Assembly: GCA_017311315.1 (NCBI GenBank)
Contig: CM029610.1
Coordinates: 8,804,236 to 8,868,235 of the forward strand
Length of the DNA stretch: 64,000 nucleotides
Origin: Dendrocalamus latiflorus
Taxonomy: Eukaryota; Streptophyta; Magnoliopsida; Poales; Poaceae
Direction: 5' to 3'
Below, in pieces: positions 36,301 through 48,300 of the stretch (the stretch's first letter is position 1; each line of letters opens with the position of its first letter). Under the pieces are notes generated by a model. It was not told the DNA's origin. It worked only from the letters and a program-made list of their open reading frames with translations, and did not search any database. Position numbers and translations under genes: made by a program.

Positions 36301-39300
36301 TGTAGACGCCTCATCCGCTTGTCTCGCGGTCAGACTTTGTTCGATCACCTCATGGTCATACACACTTCGTCCAACAACCTTGTGGTCGTAGACGCTCGCA
36401 CGTGCACGTCTTCAGCTCACTGCCAACTTCGTTGACGCCATGTCCAAAGTGTGGGGAACAAAACGCATGCACGCAAGGCTTTGTCTCATCGCCGCCTTCA
36501 TCGACGCCAGGTCCGAAGGGTTGGGGACGACCGCACGCATCCATGCTTCGTCGACTTCCTTGACTCCGCCAGAATACTATGTGGTCATACCTTCATCCAA
36601 CCACGTCATGGTTGTAGACTCCGTCCGACCACATCGTGCTCATGGACTCCGTCCGACCGCCTCACGATCGTAGACTTCGTCCGACCATGTCGTGGCTGTA
36701 GAATTCGTCTAACTGCCTCGTGGTCGTAGACATCTCGTCCGACCGCCTCACGGTCATAGACGCCTCGTTCGACCACCTTGTGGTTGTAGATGATTCGTCT
36801 GACCACCTCGTGGTCGTACACGCTTCGTCCAACCACCTTATGGTCGTAGACGCACACGTACGTCTCGGATCACTGCCAACTTTGTCAATGCCACATCCAA
36901 ATGATGGGGGCGAAACGCACACGCAAAAGCTCCGTCTTGCCACCGATTTCGTCGACCTCGAGTCCAAAGCATACAGGATGGAATGTGTGCCTTAGAGCTT
37001 CGTCTTGCTGCCGCCTTGGCCGACCGCGAGTCCGAATGTGAGGGACGGACCGCGTGTGCGTCAGTTTCGTCTTGCCTCTGACTTCGTCGACCCCGAGTCC
37101 GAAGGGTGGGGAAGGACCACGCACATCGCAGCTTCGTCTCGCCGCCACCTTCGTTGACACCTAGGCCAAAAAGTGGGACAGGCCGCATAGCCATAGCTTC
37201 ATCTTGCCACCGCCTTCGTCGACCCCAAGTCCGAAGGGTGGGGGACAGACCACACGCGCATGGATCATCGTCTCGTTGCCGACTTCGTCGACTCTATGTC
37301 CAAAGGCTGTGCGGGGAGAACACATCTCCGCCACCAACTTCGAGACTTCGTCGGACCACCTCGCGGTCGTAGACACTTCATCCAAAGCATAGCGGTCGAG
37401 ACTTCATCTTATTGCCTCGTGGTCGTAGACGCTTCGTCCAATTGCGTAGCGGTTGAGACTTCATCTGATGTTATAGTCTATAAGCGTAGGCCCAAGACTT
37501 AAGTCTTAATACAGTTTGTTTGCTATTCTAGGCTTAGCCGCATAAGACTCCAATTAGGAGTCCGGTTCAGACTCCAATTAGGAGTCAGTTTGCAGAACTA
37601 GCCTTAGGATCCGGTTTGGATTGTAATAGCTTCTTATATATAGTTGTAATCTCAGGATTCTGAGTAAGAAAGAAATATATTAGAGTTTACTACTTACCTC
37701 TCCTCTGCCCTGTTCCCGCTGGCGACGTCGGGGAAGGGAGGACCTGGCCACCGCCAGGGTAAGCTTCCCCAACCGGTTAGCCACTGCTATCCCCTGCGAT
37801 CCAAGGACTCTGACAACTTGGTATCAGCAATGCCTGGTTCCGAGTCCAGCGAGGAGGCCAACTCTGTTACGGCGATGTTCAAAGCGCTGCAGGAGCAGAT
37901 GGCCGGAATCGTGCATCAGAACGCCGAGATTAAGTCCAAGCTAGCGGATGTGACGCGGCACAGCATCACCACCGACGCCAAGTTCGCCGCACTGGAATCT
38001 GGGGGCGTTTTGCCCGTCTCGGCGCCAGCAATCCCGCCAATACCTCCCGGAGCCATCCCATCTGCCCACATCATCTCATCTGGCCCGCCGGCGGACTCCT
38101 TCACCAGCAGCTACGGGCCGCCAGCCGCTTCAGCCCCAAGCCAAGAAGCGCCCGCCAACCAACACATCAATCGCCATCCACCCGCCGTGCCCCAATTTTA
38201 TCCACAGCCCTCTTTGCCGCCGCACGCCGCCATGCCTCCTCGCTACCACAATGCCCCCAATTCATACTCTACCGCACCAAGATACCACAAATTGGATTTT
38301 CCAACCTTTGATGGTCTAGCAGATCCCCTGCCATGGTTAAACCGTTGTGAGCAGTTCTTCCGCGGACAACGCACCGACGAAGGAGATAAAGTCTGGCTTG
38401 CGTCGTACCACCTCACCGGAATTGCCCAAGAATGGCACTTTCAGCTGGAACGAGACGACGGCCAACCGACGTGGGGACAACTCAAGGAACTCTGTCACAT
38501 GCGATTTGGACCGCCACTCAGGAGTAATCCATTGGGCGAATTGACCCGATTGCAGCAGACCGGTTCCGTGAATGATTACCAGACCAAATTCTTGACTCTC
38601 CTGTGCCGCGCCGATCGGTTATTACCACAGCAACAAGTTCAGATATTCACGGCCGGTCTCATGGAGCCTCTCCGCACAGATGTGGAATTGCAACAATCCG
38701 GCAACTTGCAGGTGGCCATGAGTTTGGCTCGGGCTTACGAACGGCGTGCACAACCGGCCGCAGGAGATTTTACACCACACACAAGGCCGGGCCGGCATCC
38801 ACAACGAACGACAACATCAACACCATTAACAAGACGGGGCCAGGAGGTAGCACCACAAATCACGACAACAGGGCATCGACCTGCAAAGCCGTTTCGCCGC
38901 CTAACATCAACAGAACTAGCCGATCGTCGTTCCAAAGGGTTGTGCTACAATTGCGACGACAAATTCCAGCCAGGACACCGCTGTAAGCAGCCTTTTCTCA
39001 CATATATTGACATGAATGAAGATGATGGAAGTGGGGACGAATCGGCAGACCTGCACGCCTTAGAACTCGAAGACCCAACTCCAGAGATCTCCCTCCATGC
39101 AGTCACAGGAGAGTCCACCGGGGGAACCATGCAGCTTGCGGTGACCATTGGCGATCAGCAGTTCGTCGCCCTCGTCGACTCAGGATCTACACATAATTTC
39201 GTAAGTGCGAGGGTGGTCCAGGCCGCTGCCCTGCAACTACGCTCTTGCCATGGCCTGAAGGTCAAGATCGCCAACGGTGATCAGCTGGTTTGCGCGGGCG

Positions 39301-42300
39301 TCTGCAGTAACCTACAGCTCCAGATTCACCAGACACCATTCATCATCCCGGCTTATGCAATTCCGCTGGACGGCTTTGATATGGTTCTAGGGGTCCACTG
39401 GCTGAAGACACTAGGTCCTATTCTTTGGGATTTTGATGACTTGACGATGGCGTTTTGGTTGGAAAGCCGCAGGATCCAATGGCAGGGCCTTTCCAAAAAT
39501 CGCCCCATGCAGGTCTTGCTACAGACAGGACATGATTTGCTACAGCCGTTACTGGATGAATTCACCGACCTCTTTGCAGAACCGACTGGCCTACCTCCAA
39601 TCCGACCTCAGGATCATCGGATTCGCTTACGACCAGAAGCCTCCCCTGTGTCCGTCCGGCCATATCGATACCCGCATCACCAGAAGGACGAGCTGGAGCG
39701 CCAGTGCAGCGACATGCTCACTCGAGGCATTATTCGGCGCAGTCATTCCAGTTTTTCGTCACCAGTTTTATTGGTCAAGAAGCACGACAATACATGGCGA
39801 TTCTGTGTCGATTATCGGGCACTCAACGAATTGACGATCAAAGACAAGTTTCCAATTCCAGTGGTCGACGAACTTTTGGACGAATTACAGGGTGCTCGGT
39901 TTTTTACTAAACTTGACCTTCGATCAGGGTATCATCAAGTCCGGATGCACCCCGAAGACATTTTCAAGACAGCATTCCGCACTCATGAAGGCCTTTTTGA
40001 GTTCTTGGTGATGCCGTTCGGGTTGACTAACGCCCCGGCCACATTCCAGGCATTGATGCAGGAGGTTCTCCGCCCTTATTTGAGAGACTTTGTCTTGGTT
40101 TTCTTCGACGACATATTGATCTATAGCTCCACCTGGACCGAACACTTACAGCACATCCGCATGGTTTTGATGCTCCTTCGCCAGCATGAGCTATTCCTTA
40201 AGAAAACAAAGTGTTCATTTGGTCTATCTTCGGTGTCATATCTGGGCCACGTTATCTCGGAGGGTGGGGTAGCCATGGATCAATCCAAAGTACAAGCAAT
40301 CTCCGATTGGCCTCAACCCAAGACACTCAAAGCTTTGCGTGGATTCCTGGGTCTCGCAGGATACTATCGCAAATTCATCAAGGATTTCGGCAAAATAGCA
40401 GCTCCGCTTACTAACCTCTTGAAGAAAGAGGCATTTGGGTGGTCGCCCGTCGCCCAACAAGCCTTTGAAGCCCTTAAAACAGCTCTGACAGCAGCCCCAG
40501 TCCTTCACATGCCAGATTTTGCGCAAAAGTTCATTGTTGAATGTGATGCGTCTGGCACCGGAATTGGGGCTGTTCTCCATCAAACCTCAGGTCCCATTGC
40601 ATTTTTCAGTCGACCCGTCATTCCCCGCCACACCAAGCTCCCAGCTTACGAACGTGAATTGATCGGGCTCGTCCAAGCTGTCCGCCATTGGAGACCGTAT
40701 TTATGGGGCCGCAATTTCCTGATCCGCACAGACCATTATAGCCTCAAATACTTGCTGGATCAAAGATTGTCCACAATCCCCCAACACCATTGGGCAAGTA
40801 AACTATTTGGGTATGACTTCACGGTAGAATTCCGGCCGGGACGCCTCAACACAGTTGCAGATGCTTTATCTCGCCGGGACTACTCCACAACCTGTGTCAT
40901 GGCTATTTCCTCTCCAGCTTTTGCGCTCTTCCCAGAACTGCGCAATGCTGTATTAACCGACCCCGTTCTACAACAACTGAGGTCTGAAATTGAGGGAGGC
41001 AAGCTGGGCGCACCATGGTCCATCCGAGATGGCTTGATTTTTCATGGCAGCCGGGTTTATGTGTCTACAGCGTCACCATCCTTACAGTCCATCCTCACTT
41101 CGGCTCATGCAGCCCATGAAGGCATTCAAAAAACCTTGTGCCGCCTGCGTCAGGACTTTTATGTTCCAGCAGCTAAACGAGTTGTTCAGGATTTTGTGAG
41201 GAACTGCATGGTGTGTCAACGAAACAAAGTCGAGCATTTACACCCAGCAGGCCTTCTCCAATCACTGGATGTTCCTACACAACCATGGTCTGATATTGCA
41301 ATGGATTTCATCGAGGGGCTTCCGCGCGTTCATGGAAAAACGGTCATTCTTTCCGTCATTGACCGCTTCTCCAAATACGCGCACTTCATCCCATTGGCTC
41401 ATCCTTACTCCGCTACAACAGTTGCTCGAGTCTTCTTGATGAAATTGTGCGTCTCCACGGCATACCTTCTTCAATTGTCAGTGACCGCGACCCGGTTTTT
41501 ACGAGCAATTTCTGGCAAGACCTATTTCGCCTAGCCGGCATCCGGCTTCACCTCAGTTCAGCTTACCACCCACAATCCGATGGCCAGACCGAAGCAGTCA
41601 ATAAGGTGATCGCCATGTATTTGCGTTGTCTAACGGGTGATCGTCCTCGTCAATGGCTGGAATGGCTCCCATGGGCCGAGTATTGCTATAACACATCATT
41701 CCATTCAGCGCTTCGCGAGACCCCTTTTAAAGTGGTTTACGGCCGGGATCCACCTTCGTTGCGCTCTTATGAAAAGGGGGAAGCTGCAGTTCAAGCTGTC
41801 GAAGTCTCCTTGTTGGCTCGTGACCAATTTCTAAAAGACATTCGGGAACGTCTTCTTCAAGCCCAAGAGTATGCCAAGAAGCACTACGATCGCCACCATC
41901 GCGATATTTCTTTTGAGGTGGGAGATTTGGTATGGTTGCGTCTCCTTCATCGTCCAGCTGCTTCTCTCGGAGTTTCCATGGGTGGCAAATTGGGCCCCAA
42001 ATATTTTGGACCCTATAAGATTCTTGCTCGTATTGGGACAGTTGCATATCGCTTGGAATTGCCACCAGCAGCGAAGATTCATGATGTCTTTCATGTTGGC
42101 TTATTGAAGAAATTTCAGGGTGATCCACCTTCCACTCCACCACCATTACCACCACTTCAGCAGGGGCGTGTTCTGCCTACACCCTGGAGGGTCCTAAAAT
42201 CAGCCAACCGACAAGGTCAACAACAATTTCTTGTCCAATGGGAGGGAACTGCTGTTGCCGACGCCTCTTGGGTCCCGATTCATCAGTTCCAGGACAGTTA

Positions 42301-45300
42301 TCCACAATTTCAGCTCGAGGACGAGCTGCTTCGCGAGGAGGGGAGAGATGTTATAGTCTATAAGCGTAGGCCCAAGACTTAAGTCTTAATACAGTTTGTT
42401 TGCTATTCTAGGCTTAGCCGCATAAGACTCCAATTAGGAGTCCGGTTCAGACTCCAATTAGGAGTCAGTTTGCAGAACTAGCCTTAGGATCCGGTTTGGA
42501 TTGTAATAGCTTCTTATATATAGTTGTAATCTCAGGATTCTGAGTAAGAAAGAAATATATTAGAGTTTACTACTTACCTCTCCTCTGCCCTGTTCCCGCT
42601 GGCGACGTCGGGGAAGGGAGGACCTGGCCACCGCCAGGGTAAGCTTCCCCAACCGGTTAGCCACCGCTATCCCCTGCGATCCAAGGACTCTGACATCTGA
42701 CCACCTCGTGGTCGCAGACGCTTTGTCCGACCGTCTCATGGTCGAGACGACACTTCGTCCGACCACCTTGTAGTCATAGATGCTCGCGCGCGTAAGTCTT
42801 TGGCTCACCGCCAGCTTCGTCGACACCATGTCCGAAGGGTGGGGAACGGTCCACACGCGTCATAGTTCCGTCTCGCTACATCCCGCATGCGTCACAGTTC
42901 CGTCTCGCTGCCGACATCGTCGACCCCAAGTCTGAAGGGTGCGGGACGGAAGGCGCGCCTCAAAGCTTCATCTCGCTGTCGCCTTCGTCGATCACGAGTC
43001 CGAAGATGGAGGACAGGCCGCGCGTGCATCAGTTTCGTCTCACCACCGACTTCATTAACGTCAAGTCTGAAGGGTGGGGGACGGCACGAGCGCGTCACAG
43101 TTCCATCGCGCTGCCGCCTTCGTCGACCGTGATTCCAAGGTGGGGGGACAGACCACACGCGTCAGCTTCATCTCGCTGCCGCCTTCGTCGACGCCATGTC
43201 CGAAGGGTGGGGGACGGACCGTGCGCACCAGAGATTCGTCTCGCCGCCGCCTTAATCGACCGCGAGTACGAAGGTGGGGGACAGACTGCGCGCAGTAGAG
43301 ATTCATCTCACTACCACCTTCGTCGACTGTGAGTCCGAAGGTGGGGGACGGGCCGCGTGTGCGTCAGTTTCATCTCACCGCCGACTTCGTCGACGTCAAG
43401 TCCGATGGGTGGGGATGGACCGTGCGTGCCGTAGCTTCGTCTCACCGCGCACGCTGCAGCTTCGTCTCACCGCCGCCTTCTTTGACGCCTAGTTCGAAGG
43501 GTAGGGACGGACCACGCGCGCCGCAGTTTCGTCTCGTCACTGCCTTCGTCGACGCCTAGTTCGAAGGGCAGGGATGGGCCGAACACGCCGTAGCTTCGTC
43601 TCACCGCCGCCTTCGTCGACCCCAAGTCCGAACGGTGGGGGACAGACCGCGCGCGCACGAGTCATCGTCTTGCCGCTGACTTCGTCAACTCCAAGTCCGA
43701 AGGCTGTGCGGGAAGGACCGTGTCTCTACCGCCAACTTCAAGAATTCGTCCGACCACTTCGTGGTCATAGACGCTTTGTCCGACCACATAGCGGTCAAGA
43801 CTTTGCCCGACCACCTCGTGGTCGTAGACGCTTCATCCGATCGCATAGCTGTCGAGACTTCATCCGACCACCTCGTGGTCATAGACACTTTGTCCGACCA
43901 CCTTGTGGTCGTAGACGGTCGCAAGCGCAAGTCTTCGGCTTGCTGCCAACTTCGTCGATGCCATGTCCGAAGGGTGGGGGACGGAACACGCGCGCGTAAG
44001 GCTTCGCCTCGCCATAGCCCGCGTGTGTCATAGTTCCGTCTCGCTGCCGACTTGTCGACCGCGAGTCCGAAGGTGGCGGATGGGCCACGCACGCGTCAGT
44101 TTCGTCTCGCCGCCGACTTCATCAACGTCAAGTCCGAAGGTTGGGGGACGGCCCGTGCATATCATAGTTCCGTCACGCCACCGCCTTTGTCGACGCCCAA
44201 CCCGAAGGGTGGGGGACAGACCACGTGCGTTAGAGCTTCGTCTCTGCGTCGCCTTCATCGAACGCGAGTCTAAAAGTAGGGGATGGACTGAGCGTCAACT
44301 TTGTCTCGCCGCCACCTTCATCGACCCTAAGTCCGATGGGTGGGGGACGAGCTGTGCGCATAGGGATTCATCTCGCCGTCAACTTCGTCGACGCCTAGTT
44401 CGAAGGGTAGGGGACAGGCCGAGCGCGCCAGCAAGTCTTCATCTCGCAGCTACCTTCATCGACCCGGCGGGGCAGAACGTGCGCCTACAAGCTTCGTCTC
44501 GCCGCCGCTTTCGTCAACCACGAGTACGATGGTGGGGGATAGGCCGCGCGCTTGTTAGTTTCATCTCTCCGCTGACTTCATCGACGTCATGTCTGAAGGG
44601 TGGGGACGGACCACACGCGCCTTCGTCGACGCCTAGTCCGAAGGGTGGAGACGGACCACACACATCGCAGCTTCATCTCACCACCACCTTCGTCGACGCC
44701 TAGTTCGAAGGGTGGGGATGGGTCGCGCGAGTCGTAGGTTCGTCTCACTGCCGCCTTGGTCGACCCTAAGTCTGAAGGGTGGGAGATGGACCGCGCGCGC
44801 ACGAGTCATCATCTCGCCGCCGACTTCATTGACTCCAAGTCCGAAGGTTGTGTGGGAAAGGGCGCATCTCCGCCGCCAACTTCGAGACTTCATTCAACCA
44901 CCTCGTGGTTGTAGACGTTTCTTCTGACTGCATAGCAGTTGAGACTTCGTCCAACCGCCTCATGGTCAAGACTTCGTCCGACCACCTCATGGTCATAGAC
45001 GCTTCGTCCGACCGCCTCACAGTCGACACTTCGCCCGACCACCTCATGGTCGTAGACGTTTCTCGCGCGCGTAAGGCTTCGACCTGCCGCTGACTTCATC
45101 CACGCCAAGTCCGAAGGGTGGGGGACGAGCCATGCGCGCTAGCAAGTCTTCATCTCGCAGCCGCCTTCGTCGACCCCAAGTTCGAAGGGTGTGGGACAGG
45201 CTGCGTGTGCTGCTGCCTTCATCAACGCCGAGTCCGAAGGGTGCGGGACGGACCGCGCACATCAGAGATTCGTCTCGCTGATGACTTCATCGATACCTCG

Positions 45301-48300
45301 TCGGCGTACGACTACCTCGTGGTCGTACACTCTATCCGACCACCTCACGGTCACAAGCTCCGTCCGACCACGTCGCGGTCATAGGCTCCTTCCGACCACC
45401 TTGTGGTCGTAGACGTAATCGTCAAGACTTCATCCGACCTCTTGTGCTCGGGAATTCTTTGACATTTCATCCGACCGCTTCGGCGCTATGATGTCATCGA
45501 TACATATGACCACCACGTGGTTGCACCTTCAACGACCATGTCACAAGCGACATAGTCATCAGGCCTTCTTCGATTGTGTCAGAGGCACCAACCCGATGGG
45601 GCACCCAGGCTTTCGGCGTGGGACTTAGCTGCCCACATCTATGAGCCACCCGAGGCTGGGGCACGACCTACACGCGCCAACTCGGCCTCTGTCAGGAGAT
45701 GCCACAACCACGTCAAGATCGGTCAAACAATCCTGCTCCGGAAGGTTTACAGCATCCACACCCCTAGGGATTGGGAGCTACCAGCTATATCAGCTCGCCC
45801 ATCGGCACCTGCGTGATTACTGCCAAGGGACGGGGTCAACCTGGGCCAATTGTTCACGTCAGCTTGCACATTAGGACCTCCGCGCTTACTGTTAAGGGAG
45901 TACTGTTGTTGAGGTGGTCCAACCCCGTGACTGGGCCTTACAACTGACCTAATATATAATAGGCCTAATAGTATAGAGGAATGTACCAATATACCCTCAC
46001 CTTTTGTAATTATCAAGGGGTAGGATGGAGATTTCCCATTCTACCTCATTCATATATATAAAGCCCCAAGAGGGGTATGAGGGGGAGATCCACTCATTCT
46101 ATACACGAGCACTCTCTCTTATGTCGTTGGCTATCTCGAGTTAGTCCCCTCATATGTTGTTTGATCAGTAACCACAACATTATCCATCCCAAGAAAGCCT
46201 TGATATGCATAACTGTTTTGCATTAGGCCTTAACACTTTGGTTTTGCCTGCAGTGCTTATCTACTGTCCTTCAGTTGTTGCACCATCCATTTTGCAGGTT
46301 GTTGAGTATCCCAGATGTGCCCACTGCTGTCCTGAAAACTACACGAAATTCGTGCAATGTATTTGTTGTGTCCAAACGAAGACTAATCATGAAAGTTGCA
46401 AGCCATCCTCAAATGAGCAGTATGTTCTGAGTTCTGAGAATTAGCTTTTTTCTATCCTACTCCTCCCATTTCCATATACTACCTGGCACTTTTGACTAAC
46501 GCACCAAATACCTATGAAATCATTTTTTGGGTAGAATATAACCAAAATACCCTCCATTAATATCCCAGGCATGTAAAACAAGGTAGTAGAATAAGGGGAG
46601 TGTGTAGGTTTAGTAGGGGTTGTTTGGGAAAGTGCAAGTAATTAGAAACAAAATTTCCAGTCAAAAGTGCTAAGTATTTAGAAATGGAGGGAGTATATTT
46701 TACCTTCATGCCATCTTCCTTTCGCTGATTTTAATATTTAATGCTGTTTATGTCTTGGGACATTCATTTAGCAGAGTCTAACACAAGCTTGAGGATTCAG
46801 TCAATTAGTCACAAAGCATTTGCTCAAACACAGAGGAGTTTGTTGTTTGACAACTTTCCTGAGAATGAGAAACATTCAAATTCATGCTCCCATGCCCGAA
46901 ATTCTCATAATTCTTGTAGTAATGCTGGTCCAAGTTCAGCGAATCATGGACAAGTCCATATAGGAAGTTTAGGTGCAAAGACAACAGGAGGAACTGGAAA
47001 CAAAAACTATGGTTTTCTTAGCCCCTTGATGGAAGATCCTTATTCTGCCTCAAACTCAAGTGAAGAGGTCAGATCTATCTTCCAAATATTTTGACTAGTA
47101 TTGATTACTGACATCCAGACATATTAATTTCATTTATGGTATATTGTGTTCATTGAGCTAATGCACAATATCAGATATATTTTCTTCCAGAACTAAGTAT
47201 GTTATCCTGATTCCTGACATTATTTACAGCGTCAATCTATAGATGAAGTAGCAAAACTGAGGAAGGAGTTGCAGGATACCTTACTGTTGTACGATAAAGC
47301 TTGCGAAGATCTCGTCCATGCTAAGAAAAAGGTTAACTTTCTTGTGCAGCTTGTGGTATCTTCAGAAGTTAGTGCCACTGTATGGTCATGCTATTCCAAG
47401 AGTAGACCTTATGAGTTCTGCATTAATCACCCCCTAATTGATTTAAGCTACATTTTCAAATTTCTATAGCTATTCCTTTCTGTGATTCAGGTTTTTTTAC
47501 ATGGTTCACATCCATGTCATCATGATGTGATGTCGCAGATTCAGGTACTTTCTAGCGAGTGTTCTGAAGAGGCAAGGAAGGTGGAGCATGCGCTGCAGAG
47601 GGAGGAAGCTTTGAAGCAGGTCGTAGAGGATGAGAAGGCAAAACATTTGGAGGCCATTAAAGAAGTTGAGCAAGCAAAAAAATCATTCACCCGAGAGGCC
47701 TGCTCCAGGAACAAGGCAGAAATGGTAGCTAGCATGATCTCTCTGCATAAGGCAAAGATTGTGGATGCAATTTTGTCAACAAGCAAAAGTTGCAGGCGGT
47801 ACTCGAAACAAGAAATAGAGCTTGCCACTGACAATTTCTCTGAAGCAAGGAAGATTGGTGAGGGAGGTTATGGGAATGTGTATAGGTGCACCCTTGATCA
47901 CACTGAAGTAGCTGTCAAGGTCATTCAGCAAGATTCCATCGACAAAACTGATGAGTTTCTTAGGGAGGTGATTATCATTTATGGCAAGATTCATAGTTCA
48001 TACGTATGTATGGAGCATTAATATTAGTGAAATTTTCTTATGGATGAGAAGTTCACTAAAACTTCAATTGTATGACTTTGTGCAGGTTGAGATTCTCAGC
48101 CAACTTCACCATCCCAACTTGGTTTTATTGCTTGGTTTTTGTCCTGAAATCGGCTGTCTTGTATATGAATACCTGGAGAATGGAAGTCTAGAAGATCAAC
48201 TCCTTAACATCAAAAGGCGCCAACCACTGCATTGGTTCCTACGATTCCAAATCATCTTTGAAGTGTCCTGTGGGCTTGCTTTCTTGCATGGAAGGAAACC

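Larger units (their letters stand above)
37469..42695 (+). mobile_element. Young Ty3/gypsy chromovirus (Reina-like), nested
   Basis: A 5227-bp element with two 347-bp LTRs (37469-37815, 42349-42695) and an exact TSD TCTGA (37464-37468, 42696-42700). By eye the LTRs differ at one base (ACTGCT versus ACCGCT near the 3' end), so insertion was recent. TTGGTATCAGCAATGCC after the 5' LTR is a tRNA-Met-type primer site. GAGGAGGGGAGAGA precedes the 3' LTR. Small size and a single gag-pol with C-terminal chromodomain suggest the Reina lineage. It is inserted into a C-array hairpin block of the older element. Confidence 0.95.
32870..46179 (+). mobile_element. 13.3-kb minisatellite-rich LTR retroelement in intron 3
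   Basis: LTRs at 32870-33148 and 45904-46179 with an exact 5-bp TSD TTATC (32865-32869, 46180-46184). After the 5' LTR comes TGGCGCCGTCCGTGGGGACG (33150), the primer-site type used by Tat/Athila-like Ty3 elements. A short gag-like start follows (33194, MATKRKRGAAAA; then ELASEQHRRMLSLSGGDS near 33372-33425), with a pol-tail-like fragment before the 3' LTR (about 45740-45815). Everything between is non-coding tandem repeat, about 8 kb once the nested 5.2-kb chromovirus is removed. It is therefore a non-autonomous element. LTRs differ at many positions by eye, so the insertion is old. Confidence 0.92.

Noticed and set aside
34757..45480. Regular palindromic repeats resembling a CRISPR array
   Set aside because: Units are contiguous and degenerate without unique spacers, inside a plant retrotransposon.
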